From assembly GCF_014873145.1 (NCBI RefSeq), contig NZ_JADBEK010000001.1, positions 2,728,001 through 2,792,000 on the forward strand: DNA of 64,000 nucleotides, read 5' to 3'. Position 1 is the stretch's first letter. The number at the start of each line of letters is the position of its first letter. A model generated the notes under the pieces. The model made no database searches, was not told where the DNA came from, and was given only the letters and a program-made list of their open reading frames with translations. This document shows, piece after piece, positions 1 through 8,363 of the stretch. This DNA comes from Nonomuraea angiospora (lineage in GTDB: Bacteria; Actinomycetota; Actinomycetes; Streptosporangiales; Streptosporangiaceae). The position numbers and the translations under genes are program-made.

Positions 1-354
1 GAGCTGACCGTGCTGCTGTCCTCGCACGTGGTCGCCGACATCGAGGAGACCTGTGACTGGCTGGTCATGCTGAACGACGGGCAGGTGCAGGTGAGCGGCG
101 ACATCGAGGAGTTACTGGCCGGCCATTACGTGCTCACCGGGTCCACCGAATCGGCCGGGACGATGGGAGCCGGGGCCGCGGTCGTGAGCGCGAGCCGTGC
201 CGGGAGGCAGGCCGAGCTCCTCGTCAGGGGCGAGCCCGCGCCCGACCCGCGCGCGCAGGCGCGGCGGGCCGGGCTGGCCGATCTCGTCATGGGATATCTG
301 CGCAGCCCCGAGTCGACGGCGCTGCCCGGCCCGGAGCACGTGATCCGGCGGTAG
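1..354 (+). CDS. ABC transporter ATP-binding protein, C-terminal part (5' end outside window)
   Basis: The reading frame is open from base 1 and ends at a TAG at 352-354, so only the last 117 residues are visible. They begin with a beta-strand and the H-loop (LLSSHVVADIEETCDWLVML), the typical end of an ABC ATPase nucleotide-binding domain, followed by DGQV and an approximately 90-residue tail. Such tails are usual in actinobacterial ATPases that partner ABC-2 type exporters; the permease may lie upstream, because nothing matching follows here. Walker A, signature and Walker B lie outside the window, so the substrate cannot be inferred. The downstream gene is on the opposite strand and converges on this one. 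Confidence 0.85.
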   Translation, partial: ELTVLLSSHVVADIEETCDWLVMLNDGQVQVSGDIEELLAGHYVLTGSTESAGTMGAGAAVVSASRAGRQAELLVRGEPAPDPRAQARRAGLADLVMGYLRSPESTALPGPEHVIRR

Positions 355-386
355 CCGGCGGAACGCGGCCAGCCGTGGTGAGCGCG

Positions 387-2081
387 TCAGGTCTTTTCGA
401 GGACGTGCACCTGGGGGAGATCGCGGTGGCGATGGTGGGCTTGGGCGATCGCAGCGAGGTTGTCGCGTCCCAGGGCACGGTAGGCCATGGTGAGCAGTTC
501 GTTCGCCTGGTGCTCACGTTCTGGGTCTCCCGCACTGATCCAGTGCAGGTCACGGCCGAGGGCGAGAGCGTCGGCGGGGTGGCCGGCGGCGCAGCGGCGC
601 CGCGCCTCGGCGACGCGGGCGTCCCGGACGGCCGGGTCGCCGGTCAGCTCCTGTTGCAGGGCTGCGCAGAAGCCGCCGTCGTCCCATGGTCTCTGCCGGT
701 CGCGTTTGATCGCGGTGTCACCGTCGACGAGCGCGCCGCCGCCGTCCAGGGTCTCGATCCGATCCGGATCTCCGTGCTCGAGCAATTCTGGGGATTGCCC
801 GTAGGCCTTGTGGTAGTCCTCGCCCTGTTCGTCGCGGTCGCCGGTCTCGAAGGTCATCAGGACCTCGCGCAGGAGCCGTAGCCGGCGCCGTCGTGCGGCC
901 ACCTCGGGGTCCGTGGGATCGGCCGGATCGTCATCCTGATCTCCGAGGTGGCGCCATCCCCATTCGAGCGTGCGCCGGACTGCCTCGAGAGGGGTGCCCG
1001 ACGGGAGGCCCACGCCGCCACCGTCGTTGTTGTAGTAGGAGGCGACTCCGGTGCAGGTGCGGCCGTCGTCATACCAGAGCCCGAAATGCAGCCCGTCGGT
1101 GCCGCCGTGCATGAACGTGAGGAACTCGGGCGGGTCGCGGTAGTAGCGGCCGTGTACGCGCACATCGATGCCGGGCCGGGAGCCGCGGGCGGGATCGTCG
1201 AACAGGTCCATGATCCCGAACGGGCACAGTTCCAGGTCGTCGAGGGCCTGCTTTCCTGCCGGGCCCAGGGACAGCAGGAAGGCCCGGAAGCGGAAGATCG
1301 GGTCGGGCAGCTGGAATCCCCAGTCGCGGGCAAAACGTTCTTCGATCGCGGCGCGTTCGCGCTCCACCTGGGCCACAGCAGCCGACCTCGCCTGCTCGTC
1401 CTGTTCCTGTGGCCGGTTCGCCGCCTTCCACACCGCGTAGTCCCGCAGTTCGGCGGCGCAACGCGCGGCGGCCCGCCGGCGGCCGGCCCGTTCCCACGGC
1501 GTCGGTGGCGGATCGGGTTCGCCGAGTATCGTCGCCCGCAGCCGTTCTTCGGTAGTGGAGCGGTCGATGCCCGGGTACCGCGACCGGCGCTCTTCCCGGG
1601 CGGCCTTGGCCGGCAGCCAGCGGCCGGGGTCGGCCGCCACCCGCCTTCTCGCCTCACCGGCCGGCAGGAGAGCGATCTCCTGATCGAACGTCCGCAACGC
1701 CGCCGCCCTCTGCCGCCGCACATGGGCGTCAATCTCGGCACACGACGCGGTGTAGGCGTCCCACTCCTGAGCCAGATCCTCCTCGGGAAGATCGGCGCGC
1801 TCGAGAAAGAACTCGAACCTTTTCCCATATTCGAGATCGTCGTATTGCGCCGCTATCTGCTCCCGCAGCCCCGCGAGGACCTGCCCGTCGTCTTCCTCCT
1901 CGCTGTACCACAGCGCGGGTACGTCCTCGGGGTGCGCCACCTGGTGCCGGTGGAGATCGACCGTTGTCCGCCGACCGAAGATCGACACGCGCGCCGTCAA
2001 GCTCTGCCCGTCGGCGGAGACGAGCTCCGCGTCAAGGCCGGCGAACGGGCCATCGACAATCCTCACGAACTGACGCTCCAC
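387..2081 (-). CDS. KOW-domain protein with HPF1-like (DUF2228-type) region
   Basis: 564 aa from a GTG start. Residues 1-50 (VRIVDGPFAGLDAELV...SIFGRRTTVDL) match the NusG-type KOW fold. A charged, probably coiled-coil stretch follows (about 60-260). From about residue 265 the protein resembles eukaryotic Histone PARylation Factor 1: a FRFRAFL...GPAGKQALDDL segment, then RYYRDPPEFLTF at 312-323 (HPF1 has a near-identical YDPPEFQT motif), GLHFGLWYDD, and a helical C-terminus (ALALGRDLHW...LLTMAYRALGRDNLAAIAQAHHRHR) that aligns with the HPF1 C-terminal helices. HPF1 completes the PARP1 active site with an Asp-Glu pair; the aligned positions here read roughly Cys-Ala-Ala-Gly, so the catalytic Glu appears absent. 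The HPF1 match is from memory of the family. Divergent from the CHAT gene. Function unknown. Confidence 0.7.
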   Translation of the reverse strand: MERQFVRIVDGPFAGLDAELVSADGQSLTARVSIFGRRTTVDLHRHQVAHPEDVPALWYSEEEDDGQVLAGLREQIAAQYDDLEYGKRFEFFLERADLPEEDLAQEWDAYTASCAEIDAHVRRQRAAALRTFDQEIALLPAGEARRRVAADPGRWLPAKAAREERRSRYPGIDRSTTEERLRATILGEPDPPPTPWERAGRRRAAARCAAELRDYAVWKAANRPQEQDEQARSAAVAQVERERAAIEERFARDWGFQLPDPIFRFRAFLLSLGPAGKQALDDLELCPFGIMDLFDDPARGSRPGIDVRVHGRYYRDPPEFLTFMHGGTDGLHFGLWYDDGRTCTGVASYYNNDGGGVGLPSGTPLEAVRRTLEWGWRHLGDQDDDPADPTDPEVAARRRRLRLLREVLMTFETGDRDEQGEDYHKAYGQSPELLEHGDPDRIETLDGGGALVDGDTAIKRDRQRPWDDGGFCAALQQELTGDPAVRDARVAEARRRCAAGHPADALALGRDLHWISAGDPEREHQANELLTMAYRALGRDNLAAIAQAHHRHRDLPQVHVLEKT

Positions 2082-2210
2082 GGTGGGGCCCCCATCGGCA
2101 CGGACGATCTCTGGGGCAGCATGATAGAGATCGCCACCGACATACGGACCCGGCTCCCGAGCTCATGCAGAGCGCCGATCTGGTCGTAACGCTCGTGCGA
2201 CGATTGCGGC

Positions 2211-3242
2211 ATGCCTTCCGAGACCGGTGCCCCTCTGTCCTATCAGGGGGTTCGCGCGTCGCTGTCGGCGTCCGGGCGCCGGACGGTCATGGTCGAGTAC
2301 TTCACCATGGGCGATGAGGTCGCCCTGTTCCGCGTGGCGGCGGAGCTCGCGGAGCCCGAGGTCGTGCGGTTGCCGCTGGCCCAGGAAGAGCTGCGGCGTT
2401 TCGTGGTCACGACCTTCGGGCACGCGGGCGGCGTACGAGAGCTGGTCTCGATGGGACTGGAGGAGCTCTGGTACGCCCACGACCGGCTGATCGAGCCGCT
2501 GGGCCGGTGGAGCGAACCGGGCGACCTGGTGGTTCTCGTGCCCCATGGCCTGCTGCACTACCTCCCCCTGCACGCGCTGCGCGTGGACGGCGGCCATCTC
2601 ATCGACAGGAATCCCGTCTGCTACGCGCCCAGCGCGTCCGTTCTGCACGCGGTCCGCGAACGTCACCGCACCCGGAGCGAACGCGGCTCGGCGGCGGTGT
2701 TCGGAGACCCGCGCGGTGATCTCCCGGACGCCCGGGCGGAGGTCGCCGCCGTGGCGGCCCGGCTCGGGGCCACCGCTCAGGTGGGTGAGCGGGTCACGCG
2801 GCAGGCGTTCGCCGAGGCGGTGTCACATGCCGACATCGTGCACTTCGCCGGGCACGCGCGCTTCGACGAGACGGACGCGCGAGCCTCCGGTCTCGAACTG
2901 GCCGGGGGCGAGATGCTGACCGCTCGCGACATAGGCGACATGTCGGCGTGGCTGGTGACCTTGAGCGGATGCGAGACCGGCGTCAACACCCGCCATCCCG
3001 GCGACGAGCTGGTCGGTCTCACCCGGGCGTTCCTCCTGGCCGGGGCGGCGAGTCTCGTGGTCAGCCGGTGGCGGGTGGCCGACGCCTCGACGGCCCACCT
3101 GATGCGGCGCTTCTACGAGCATCTGTCCCGGATGGACAAGGCGGACGCGTTACGCCAGGCCATCGTGGACACCAAGACGGACCCGCGCTGGACCTCCCCG
3201 CACCACTGGGCCCCCTTTACCCTCGTGGGCGCCTGGGGGTAG
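2211..3242 (+). CDS. CHAT-domain cysteine protease-like protein
   Basis: 343 aa, ATG start. The C-terminal two thirds is a CHAT (caspase/HetF-associated) domain: VVLVPHGLLHYLPLHAL leads the fold, the catalytic His is H215 in HFAGHAR, and the catalytic Cys is C254 in LSGCETG, followed by the GDELVGLTRAFLLAGAASLVVSRW block. Both caspase-type catalytic residues are present, so the protein should be an active peptidase. There are no TPRs in the same chain, unlike many CHAT proteins; the TPR protein lies two genes away on the other strand. The next gene starts 10 bp downstream, implying co-transcription. The domain call is certain; the substrate is unknown. Confidence 0.88.
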   Translation: MPSETGAPLSYQGVRASLSASGRRTVMVEYFTMGDEVALFRVAAELAEPEVVRLPLAQEELRRFVVTTFGHAGGVRELVSMGLEELWYAHDRLIEPLGRWSEPGDLVVLVPHGLLHYLPLHALRVDGGHLIDRNPVCYAPSASVLHAVRERHRTRSERGSAAVFGDPRGDLPDARAEVAAVAARLGATAQVGERVTRQAFAEAVSHADIVHFAGHARFDETDARASGLELAGGEMLTARDIGDMSAWLVTLSGCETGVNTRHPGDELVGLTRAFLLAGAASLVVSRWRVADASTAHLMRRFYEHLSRMDKADALRQAIVDTKTDPRWTSPHHWAPFTLVGAWG

Positions 3243-3252
3243 GAATGACGTC

Positions 3253-3912
3253 ATGGGCTTGATCGCCGACACCCCGCTCGAGGTCGACGACGAGGGCCTG
3301 GCCGTGGAGCGGGACGCCGACGCGGCCGGCCGGATCATCGGAGACCGCGACATCCGGCTGCTGTTGCGGGAGAACCGCATCGCCCTGTCCCGGGGCGAGA
3401 CGAGCCGGGTCTCGGACACCGTGTGCGACGTTCCGCTGACGTGCGTGGTCCACTCGCATCCGCAGTGCCGGTTCGTCTGGTCGCGGCTGATGGTGGACCT
3501 CACACCGACCCCCGACGCGGTGATCAAGGACATGGCGCCGCGAGAGGTCATGGCGGATCAGCCCGTCGAGCTCAAGACCACCGTGGGGGTCGGGCTGAAG
3601 TTCGAGATCGCCGCCAAGGCGCTGAGCGCCGAGGCCAAGCCCGAGTACTCCAGCAGCCAGACCGTCTACTATCCCCGCATCGTCTCGTCGGGCACCGGAT
3701 TCACCCGGGGTTACTGGGACTTCCTCGCGCTCGGCGAGCGCTACCTGCACGCCGACCGCGAGCTGCGCCTGCTGGTGTCGGCGCCAGAGGGCCGGCCGGT
3801 GCGGGCGCGCTTCCAGCTCCGCGCCCGCGTGCGGTTCGGCGGGCTGGCCGGGCTGATCCCGCTGCTGGCCAGGGGCGGCGCCATCGACGAGGTTCATCGC
3901 CTGGACGAGTGA
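3253..3912 (+). CDS. Hypothetical protein downstream of CHAT gene
   Basis: 219 aa, ATG start with AGGA eight bases upstream and only 10 bp after the CHAT stop codon, so it is almost certainly the second gene of a CHAT operon. I do not recognise the family. It is soluble, with no signal peptide or membrane helix, and predicted to be beta-rich, with a CDVPLTCVVHSHPQCRFVWSRL segment early on and VGVGLKFEIAAKALSAEAKP in the middle. Its last 19 bp overlap the 3' end of the convergent TPR gene. Candidate roles are a substrate, regulator or effector of the CHAT protease; this rests on position only. Confidence 0.75.
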   Translation: MGLIADTPLEVDDEGLAVERDADAAGRIIGDRDIRLLLRENRIALSRGETSRVSDTVCDVPLTCVVHSHPQCRFVWSRLMVDLTPTPDAVIKDMAPREVMADQPVELKTTVGVGLKFEIAAKALSAEAKPEYSSSQTVYYPRIVSSGTGFTRGYWDFLALGERYLHADRELRLLVSAPEGRPVRARFQLRARVRFGGLAGLIPLLARGGAIDEVHRLDE

Positions 3913-5681
3913 GAGCCCAGCGCCTCCAACATCGCGCGGGCCTTGGCCCGTTCGACGTAGTCGTACGCCTCCACGGTGCGGCCCAGGGCGAGGCAGGTGG
4001 CGACCATCCGCTCGTACACCTCCACACGGGGCTCCCACCCGTAGAAGTGGAGCTGGTCCTGTTCCGCCTCCATGCTGGCGCGCGACCGCTCCAGCAGCTC
4101 GATGCTGCGCCGGTAGTGGTCGTAGGCGGTCCGCGGCTCGCCCGCCCGCTCGTACGCCTTCCCGAGCTCCAGATGGGTGATGCGGATCTGCGACTCGCCA
4201 CGGCCGGCGTCGAGCGCCTTTCGCAGGAGTTCGATGGCGCGGGCCGGGTCGCCGTGTTCCAGGTGGGCGGCGCCCGCGCCGAGAAGGGTGGCGGCAGGGA
4301 CCTTCCGGCCCGGAATGGCGCGGCCGGCGCGTAACGCCTCGTCGTACCGGCGGATCGCCTCGCCGAGATCGCCCCGCTGGCGGGCGGTGTTGGCCAGACC
4401 GTCCAGGGCCAGCGCCCTGGCGCCGGCGGCCGAGGGCGTGGCAGGCTCGCCGAGCCGCCCGGATTCGGCCAGCGCCAGCGCTTGGCGGAGCTGCTCCCCC
4501 GCCTCCGCGTAACGCTCCTGGCGCGCGTACAGCGTGGCGACGCTGTGGTACAGGGGGTAGCGGACGAAGGGATCTCCCAGGTCGTCGGCCAGCTTCATGG
4601 CGTTGCGGTACTGCCATGCCGCCCCCGAGTAGTCCAGGAGGCGATCGGAGTAGAGGTCGCCCAGCGTGCGCAGGGTCTCCGCGTGCTCCCGCTGAATGCG
4701 CCGGCGCGTCGCCACCTGGGCCGGCGGGTCCACTCCGGGGAGGAGGCGGTACGCGGCCTCGATCAGGTCGAGTGCCCCCTTCCGCGTCGCGACCGCCGCG
4801 TCGATGTCGCCGAGGTCGAGGTGCACGTTGTACTCCACGCCCAGCAGGTCGATCTTGCTCAGCTCCAGTACCAGAGGTGTGCCCGGCGCGTCGCCGAGCT
4901 CCTGGCGGGCCTGGTCGAGCACGCGCAGCGCCCGTTCGGGGTTCCCGGCTTGCCGCTCGGCCACGGCCAGGTCGTACAGCGCCTGCCGGCTGTCGGCGGT
5001 GTCGCGGCGCCGTTTCGCCAGCCGCCAGAGCCGGCGCCGCAACCGTACGGCCCGCTCGGGACGGTTCAGCGACTGATGAACCAGCGCCAACGTCGCGTAC
5101 GCCGACCAGCGCAGGTCTGGGTCCGCCAGCGGACCGGGCGCCGCGACCAGCCGCGCCAGCCACAGACCGGTCCGCCACCGGCCGCCGGTCACGAGCCGGG
5201 GAACCCAGGATTCGGCGCCGAACGCCAGCAGGTACGCCGCCATCCCGGCCATCGCCGCGTACAGCGAGGGTTCGGCGAACGTACGGAAGATGGAGTCGTC
5301 CGGGCTGAACAGGCCCCCGACCAGCACGAGCGCGATGGGTACCTCCACGACGAGCCGGAACCCCGCCAAGACCGCCAGCCCCGCCCCCAGCACGGCGGTC
5401 ACCTCCGCGGCGGCGGCCGCGTCCAGCGGTTCGCGCAGCAGCCACAGGCAAAGGGCCACAGGAGCCGCCAGCACGTACGGGGACAGCCGCGGCCAAGCCC
5501 GCCAATCGGCGCGCACGGTCCGCACACCCAGCGCGAGAGGGATGGTGAACAGCACCGCGCGCGACACCGACAGCCGATCCGCGCTCGGTGTCAGCGAACT
5601 CAGAACCTCCGGCACCAGCACGATTCCGGCGATGATGGCCACCACCATGCGGCTGATCGGGGAAAGCTGGGACTGCTTCAC
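3894..5681 (-). CDS. Membrane-anchored tetratricopeptide-repeat protein
   Basis: 595 aa, ATG start. The first ~170 residues hold about four to five hydrophobic segments (for example MVVAIIAGIVLVPEVL, YVLAAPVALCLWLL, VEVPIALVLVGGLF, LYAAMAGMAAYLLAFG). The remainder is a run of TPR helices, recognisable by spaced A/G/Y positions: ALYDLAVAERQAGNPERAL, DGLANTARQRGDLGEAIRRY, LLGAGAAHLEHGDPARAIEL, THLELGKAYERAGEPRTAYDHY. A cytoplasmic TPR scaffold anchored in the membrane is the likely architecture. It converges on, and overlaps by 19 bp, the unknown gene after the CHAT gene; TPR and CHAT modules are partners in many bacteria, so a functional link is plausible but not shown. Confidence 0.85.
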   Translation of the reverse strand: MKQSQLSPISRMVVAIIAGIVLVPEVLSSLTPSADRLSVSRAVLFTIPLALGVRTVRADWRAWPRLSPYVLAAPVALCLWLLREPLDAAAAAEVTAVLGAGLAVLAGFRLVVEVPIALVLVGGLFSPDDSIFRTFAEPSLYAAMAGMAAYLLAFGAESWVPRLVTGGRWRTGLWLARLVAAPGPLADPDLRWSAYATLALVHQSLNRPERAVRLRRRLWRLAKRRRDTADSRQALYDLAVAERQAGNPERALRVLDQARQELGDAPGTPLVLELSKIDLLGVEYNVHLDLGDIDAAVATRKGALDLIEAAYRLLPGVDPPAQVATRRRIQREHAETLRTLGDLYSDRLLDYSGAAWQYRNAMKLADDLGDPFVRYPLYHSVATLYARQERYAEAGEQLRQALALAESGRLGEPATPSAAGARALALDGLANTARQRGDLGEAIRRYDEALRAGRAIPGRKVPAATLLGAGAAHLEHGDPARAIELLRKALDAGRGESQIRITHLELGKAYERAGEPRTAYDHYRRSIELLERSRASMEAEQDQLHFYGWEPRVEVYERMVATCLALGRTVEAYDYVERAKARAMLEALGSHSSRR

Positions 5682-5711
5682 ACCTTCCGACGTTCCCCCG
5701 GACGCGCCGCC

Positions 5712-6647
5712 TCAAGAGGCCTTGATCGCCTCGCGTACGGCCGGGACGATCTCCCCGGCCCAGCGGCCGAGGGTGACGAGGTCGGCGACACCGTGATCGG
5801 CCGAGAAGAGGATGAAGCCCGACGCGTCGTGCTCCAGCACGGCGCCGGTCAGCTCCTCGACCCACTGGCCGACGGAGCCGCCGATCCAGCGGCCGTCGCC
5901 GTCGCGGGTGGCGGGCAGCGGCCGGTCGGTGATGCGGCCAGGGAAGTTGTAGATCGTACGGATCTCGCGCGGGTCCCGGCCCGCGGCCGCCGCCGCCTCG
6001 TCGATGATCGGCCGCGAGGTCCGGTAGCGCTCGCTGAGCCAGTCCGCCGCGTGGCCGGGGAGCCAGCCGTCGGCCACGCGGCCGGTGGCGGCCAGGGATC
6101 TCGCGCCGTTCGATCCCGTCCACACCTGGGGCGCGGCCACGGGAGCCGGCTCGATCTGGCGCACCTGGTAGTGGCGGCCCTCGTGGGTGACCGGCGGGCC
6201 ACCGCCCGACAGCTTCTTCACCAGGACGATCGCCTCCTCGAACGCGTCCACGGCGGCGCCCGGCGACAGCCGGGGCACGCCCATGTCGGCGATCCGGTCC
6301 CACAGCCCGCCCGCGCCCATGCCCAGCACGACGCGGCCCTGCGACAGCGCCGACAGCGACGTGACGGTCCTGGCCAGCATGGGGGCGGGGCGGGTCGGCA
6401 GGTTGGTGACGTTGGCGAGGCCGGCGATGTGCCGCGTACCGCCCAGGATGAAGCCGAGGGCGGCGTACGCGTCCAGGCGCCCGCCGAGGTAGGGGTGGTC
6501 CGACAGCGACAGGAGGTCGAGACCGTCGCGGTCGGCCTGCTGGGCCATGCGCAGCAGCTCCGGCGCCTCGTCGACGCTGCTGTGCGCGCCGAAGCCGAAG
6601 ACGACGTCGTGTCCGGACAAGGTTCTGCCTTTCCTTTCGAATTTCAT
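5712..6647 (-). CDS. LLM-class flavin-dependent oxidoreductase (luciferase-like)
   Basis: About 311 aa. The bacterial luciferase / F420-type (beta/alpha)8 fold is clear: FGFGAHSSVDEAPELLRMAQQADRDGLD, SLSDHPYLGGRLDAYAALG, TNLPTRPAPMLARTVTSLSALSQGRVVLGMGAGG and a C-terminal GFILFSADHG. It could use FMNH2 or F420. Start is uncertain: GTG at 6653, ATG at 6647, or TTG at 6620, the last preceded by an AGGAAAGG ribosome-binding sequence. The preceding oxidoreductase gene ends at 6657, so the two are co-transcribed and presumably under the MarR protein encoded upstream. Substrate unknown. Confidence 0.9.
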   Translation of the reverse strand: MKFERKGRTLSGHDVVFGFGAHSSVDEAPELLRMAQQADRDGLDLLSLSDHPYLGGRLDAYAALGFILGGTRHIAGLANVTNLPTRPAPMLARTVTSLSALSQGRVVLGMGAGGLWDRIADMGVPRLSPGAAVDAFEEAIVLVKKLSGGGPPVTHEGRHYQVRQIEPAPVAAPQVWTGSNGARSLAATGRVADGWLPGHAADWLSERYRTSRPIIDEAAAAAGRDPREIRTIYNFPGRITDRPLPATRDGDGRWIGGSVGQWVEELTGAVLEHDASGFILFSADHGVADLVTLGRWAGEIVPAVREAIKAS

Positions 6648-6656
6648 GATCACGGA

Positions 6657-7760
6657 TCAGACGCGGACGGCGCCGAACTGCTCGGTGAAGCGGCCGGTGA
6701 ACAGGTCGGCGCCCTTGTACGCCGACACCGTCCCGGCCGGCACGACGGCCGGGCCGTCGGGGCCGGGCAGCTGGCCGACGCCTCCGCGCGGTCCGAGCGG
6801 GAGCAGGATCATGGGGTGGGGCAGCGGCCGGTAGACGGCCGTGGGCCGCTCGCCGCGCAGCTGGGCGAGGATGTTGGCCGCGACGACCTCGGCGTGCTGC
6901 ATCGCGTACCCGGCCATCTTGGCCTCGGGGACGTCGGTGAGGTCGCCGATCGCGTAGACGTGGTCGTGCCCGCGGACGTTGAGCCTCCCGGTGACCCGCA
7001 CCTGCCCCTGCGGGGTGCGGGTGGTGAGCCGGCCGTCGGCGAGGTAGTCGCTGTTGACGCGCACGCCGTAGGCGCGGAACCAGATGTCGGCGGTGAGCTC
7101 CTCCCCGCCGGCGGTGGTGACGGTGAAGGTCCCGGCCCGGCCGGGCTCGGTCGCCGGCGGCGCGGTCAGGCCGGCGCCCAGCCGCAGGTGGATGCCGAGC
7201 TCGCCGAGCTGGCGGTGCAGGTCCGCGCGCAGCTCCGGCTCGAACCCCGCCAGGAGTTCCCCGGCCGGGTCGAGGACGGTCACGTGCTTGTGCGCCCAGA
7301 CCTCCTTGATCTCCCCGGCCAGCTCCAGACCGACCGGGCCGGCGCCCAGGATCAGCACGCGTTCGGCGCCGGCCAGCTCCTTGTGGGTCCCGCGCAGGTC
7401 CTCCAGGGCCTGCTCGGTGGAGTCGGCGACGGGCTTGGCCGGGTAGGTGTAGCTGGAGCCGGTGGCCAGGACCAGGTAGTCGGCCTCGACCCGCTGCCCC
7501 GAGGCCAGGGTGACGCCGCCGGGGTCGACGGAGACCGCGCGGTCGCGGATCACCGTGCCCCGGGTCAGGAACCCGCCGTAGGGGAAGAACATGTTGCTCC
7601 CCCAGTCCGGCCGGGTCACCGACCGCAGCGACCCGGCCGTGTTGAAGAACGCGTCCCGGGGATCGACGAGGACCACCTCGACGTCGGCCTCGGCGTCCAG
7701 CGCCTTGGCGAGCGCCGAACCGCCGTAACCGCCGCCGACGACCACCACTTTACGACTCAT
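6657..7760 (-). CDS. NAD(P)/FAD-dependent oxidoreductase (NDH-2 / AIF-like)
   Basis: 367 aa, ATG start. Two Rossmann dinucleotide motifs are visible: GGGYGGSALAKAL near residue 8 for FAD and LGAGPVGLELAGE near 138 for NAD(P)H. ATGSSYTYP and YAIGDLTDVPEAKMAGYAMQHAEVVA are the usual FAD-contact signatures of the pyridine nucleotide-disulfide oxidoreductase superfamily. There is no redox-active CxxxxC pair, so it belongs to the NDH-2/FSP1/AIF branch that reduces quinones or small acceptors. It is the first gene of a two-gene unit with the flavin oxidoreductase; two MarR-type operators lie directly upstream. Confidence 0.9.
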   Translation of the reverse strand: MSRKVVVVGGGYGGSALAKALDAEADVEVVLVDPRDAFFNTAGSLRSVTRPDWGSNMFFPYGGFLTRGTVIRDRAVSVDPGGVTLASGQRVEADYLVLATGSSYTYPAKPVADSTEQALEDLRGTHKELAGAERVLILGAGPVGLELAGEIKEVWAHKHVTVLDPAGELLAGFEPELRADLHRQLGELGIHLRLGAGLTAPPATEPGRAGTFTVTTAGGEELTADIWFRAYGVRVNSDYLADGRLTTRTPQGQVRVTGRLNVRGHDHVYAIGDLTDVPEAKMAGYAMQHAEVVAANILAQLRGERPTAVYRPLPHPMILLPLGPRGGVGQLPGPDGPAVVPAGTVSAYKGADLFTGRFTEQFGAVRV

Positions 7761-7791
7761 GATTGCACGCCCCGATCAACAAAATAGGTTG

Positions 7792-7830
7792 AGTTCGTGC
7801 TACGAACCATATTAGTTCGCTACACGAACT
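7792..7830. promoter_or_regulatory. Double MarR-type operator, GTTCG-N5-CGAAC x2
   Basis: Two palindromes, GTTCG-TGCTA-CGAAC (7793-7807) and GTTCG-CTACA-CGAAC (7815-7829), lie 22 bp apart centre to centre, about two helical turns, and together form a larger imperfect inverted repeat. They sit 32-70 bp upstream of the NAD(P)/FAD oxidoreductase start. The same motif precedes the MarR gene, so this is the likely binding site of that regulator. Confidence 0.75.
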
Positions 7831-7847
7831 GCAACCCGGGGATGACC

Positions 7848-8315
7848 TCAAGCGTGCTCGGCGGGCTCCAGGAAGACCACGGGGACCTTGTTGTCCTGCA
7901 CGACCCGGCCGAGCAGGCCGGCGAGCGTGTCACGGTCGCCGGCGGCGAGGCCCGTCGTCAGGTCCTCGATCCGCCTGCAGGTCTCCGTGTAGAACTCCGC
8001 GGCGAGCTCGGAACCCTTCCCGGTCAGCGCGATCCGCAACGCCCGCGAGTCGTGCGGGTCCGGTCTGCGCTGGACCAGGCCGTTGCGCTCGGTGCGGTCC
8101 ACCAGGCCGGTGAGGCTGGACTTGGCCAGCCCCAGCGTCGCGCCCAGCTCGCTCATGCCGTACGGCTGCGCCATCAGCACGCACAACAACTGCCCCTGCT
8201 GCGAGGTGAGCCCATATTCCCGGGCGGACTCGGCGTACACGGCGTTCACCAGGAACGTGGACCGCACCAGCCCGGCCACCACCCCGATCCGGCCATCATC
8301 ATCATGCTTTTCCAC
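7848..8315 (-). CDS. MarR-family transcriptional regulator
   Basis: 155 aa winged-helix regulator. The recognition region reads YGMSELGATLGLAKSSLTGLVDRTERNGLVQRRPDPHDSRALRIALTGKG, the standard MarR helix-turn-helix plus DXR wing. It is encoded upstream of, and in the same direction as, the two oxidoreductases. GTTCG-N5-CGAAC-like operators lie both in its own promoter and in theirs, which suggests autorepression and repression of an oxidative or electrophile-response pair. The MarR wing Asp/Arg residues are present. No obvious sensor Cys cluster beyond single cysteines (RLLCVL, TCRRIE). Confidence 0.92.
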   Translation of the reverse strand: MEKHDDDGRIGVVAGLVRSTFLVNAVYAESAREYGLTSQQGQLLCVLMAQPYGMSELGATLGLAKSSLTGLVDRTERNGLVQRRPDPHDSRALRIALTGKGSELAAEFYTETCRRIEDLTTGLAAGDRDTLAGLLGRVVQDNKVPVVFLEPAEHA

Positions 8316-8345
8316 GCGCTCAGCGTAACATTCAACCGCCCTACA

Positions 8346-8360
8346 ATTCGTAGGACGAAC
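8346..8360. promoter_or_regulatory. MarR operator upstream of marR-like gene
   Basis: ATTCG-TAGGA-CGAAC, a one-mismatch copy of the GTTCG-N5-CGAAC motif, lies 30 bp upstream of the MarR start and just after the stop of the preceding cupin gene. Expected autoregulatory site. Confidence 0.6.
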
Positions 8361-8363
8361 TAC

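Noticed and set aside
3217..6303. A 1,028-codon minus-strand frame across the TPR and LLM genes
   Set aside because: Low-complexity composition and overlap with two genes having clear family motifs in another frame.
4482..7787. A 1,101-codon plus-strand frame
   Set aside because: Antisense to TPR, LLM and oxidoreductase genes; no domain.
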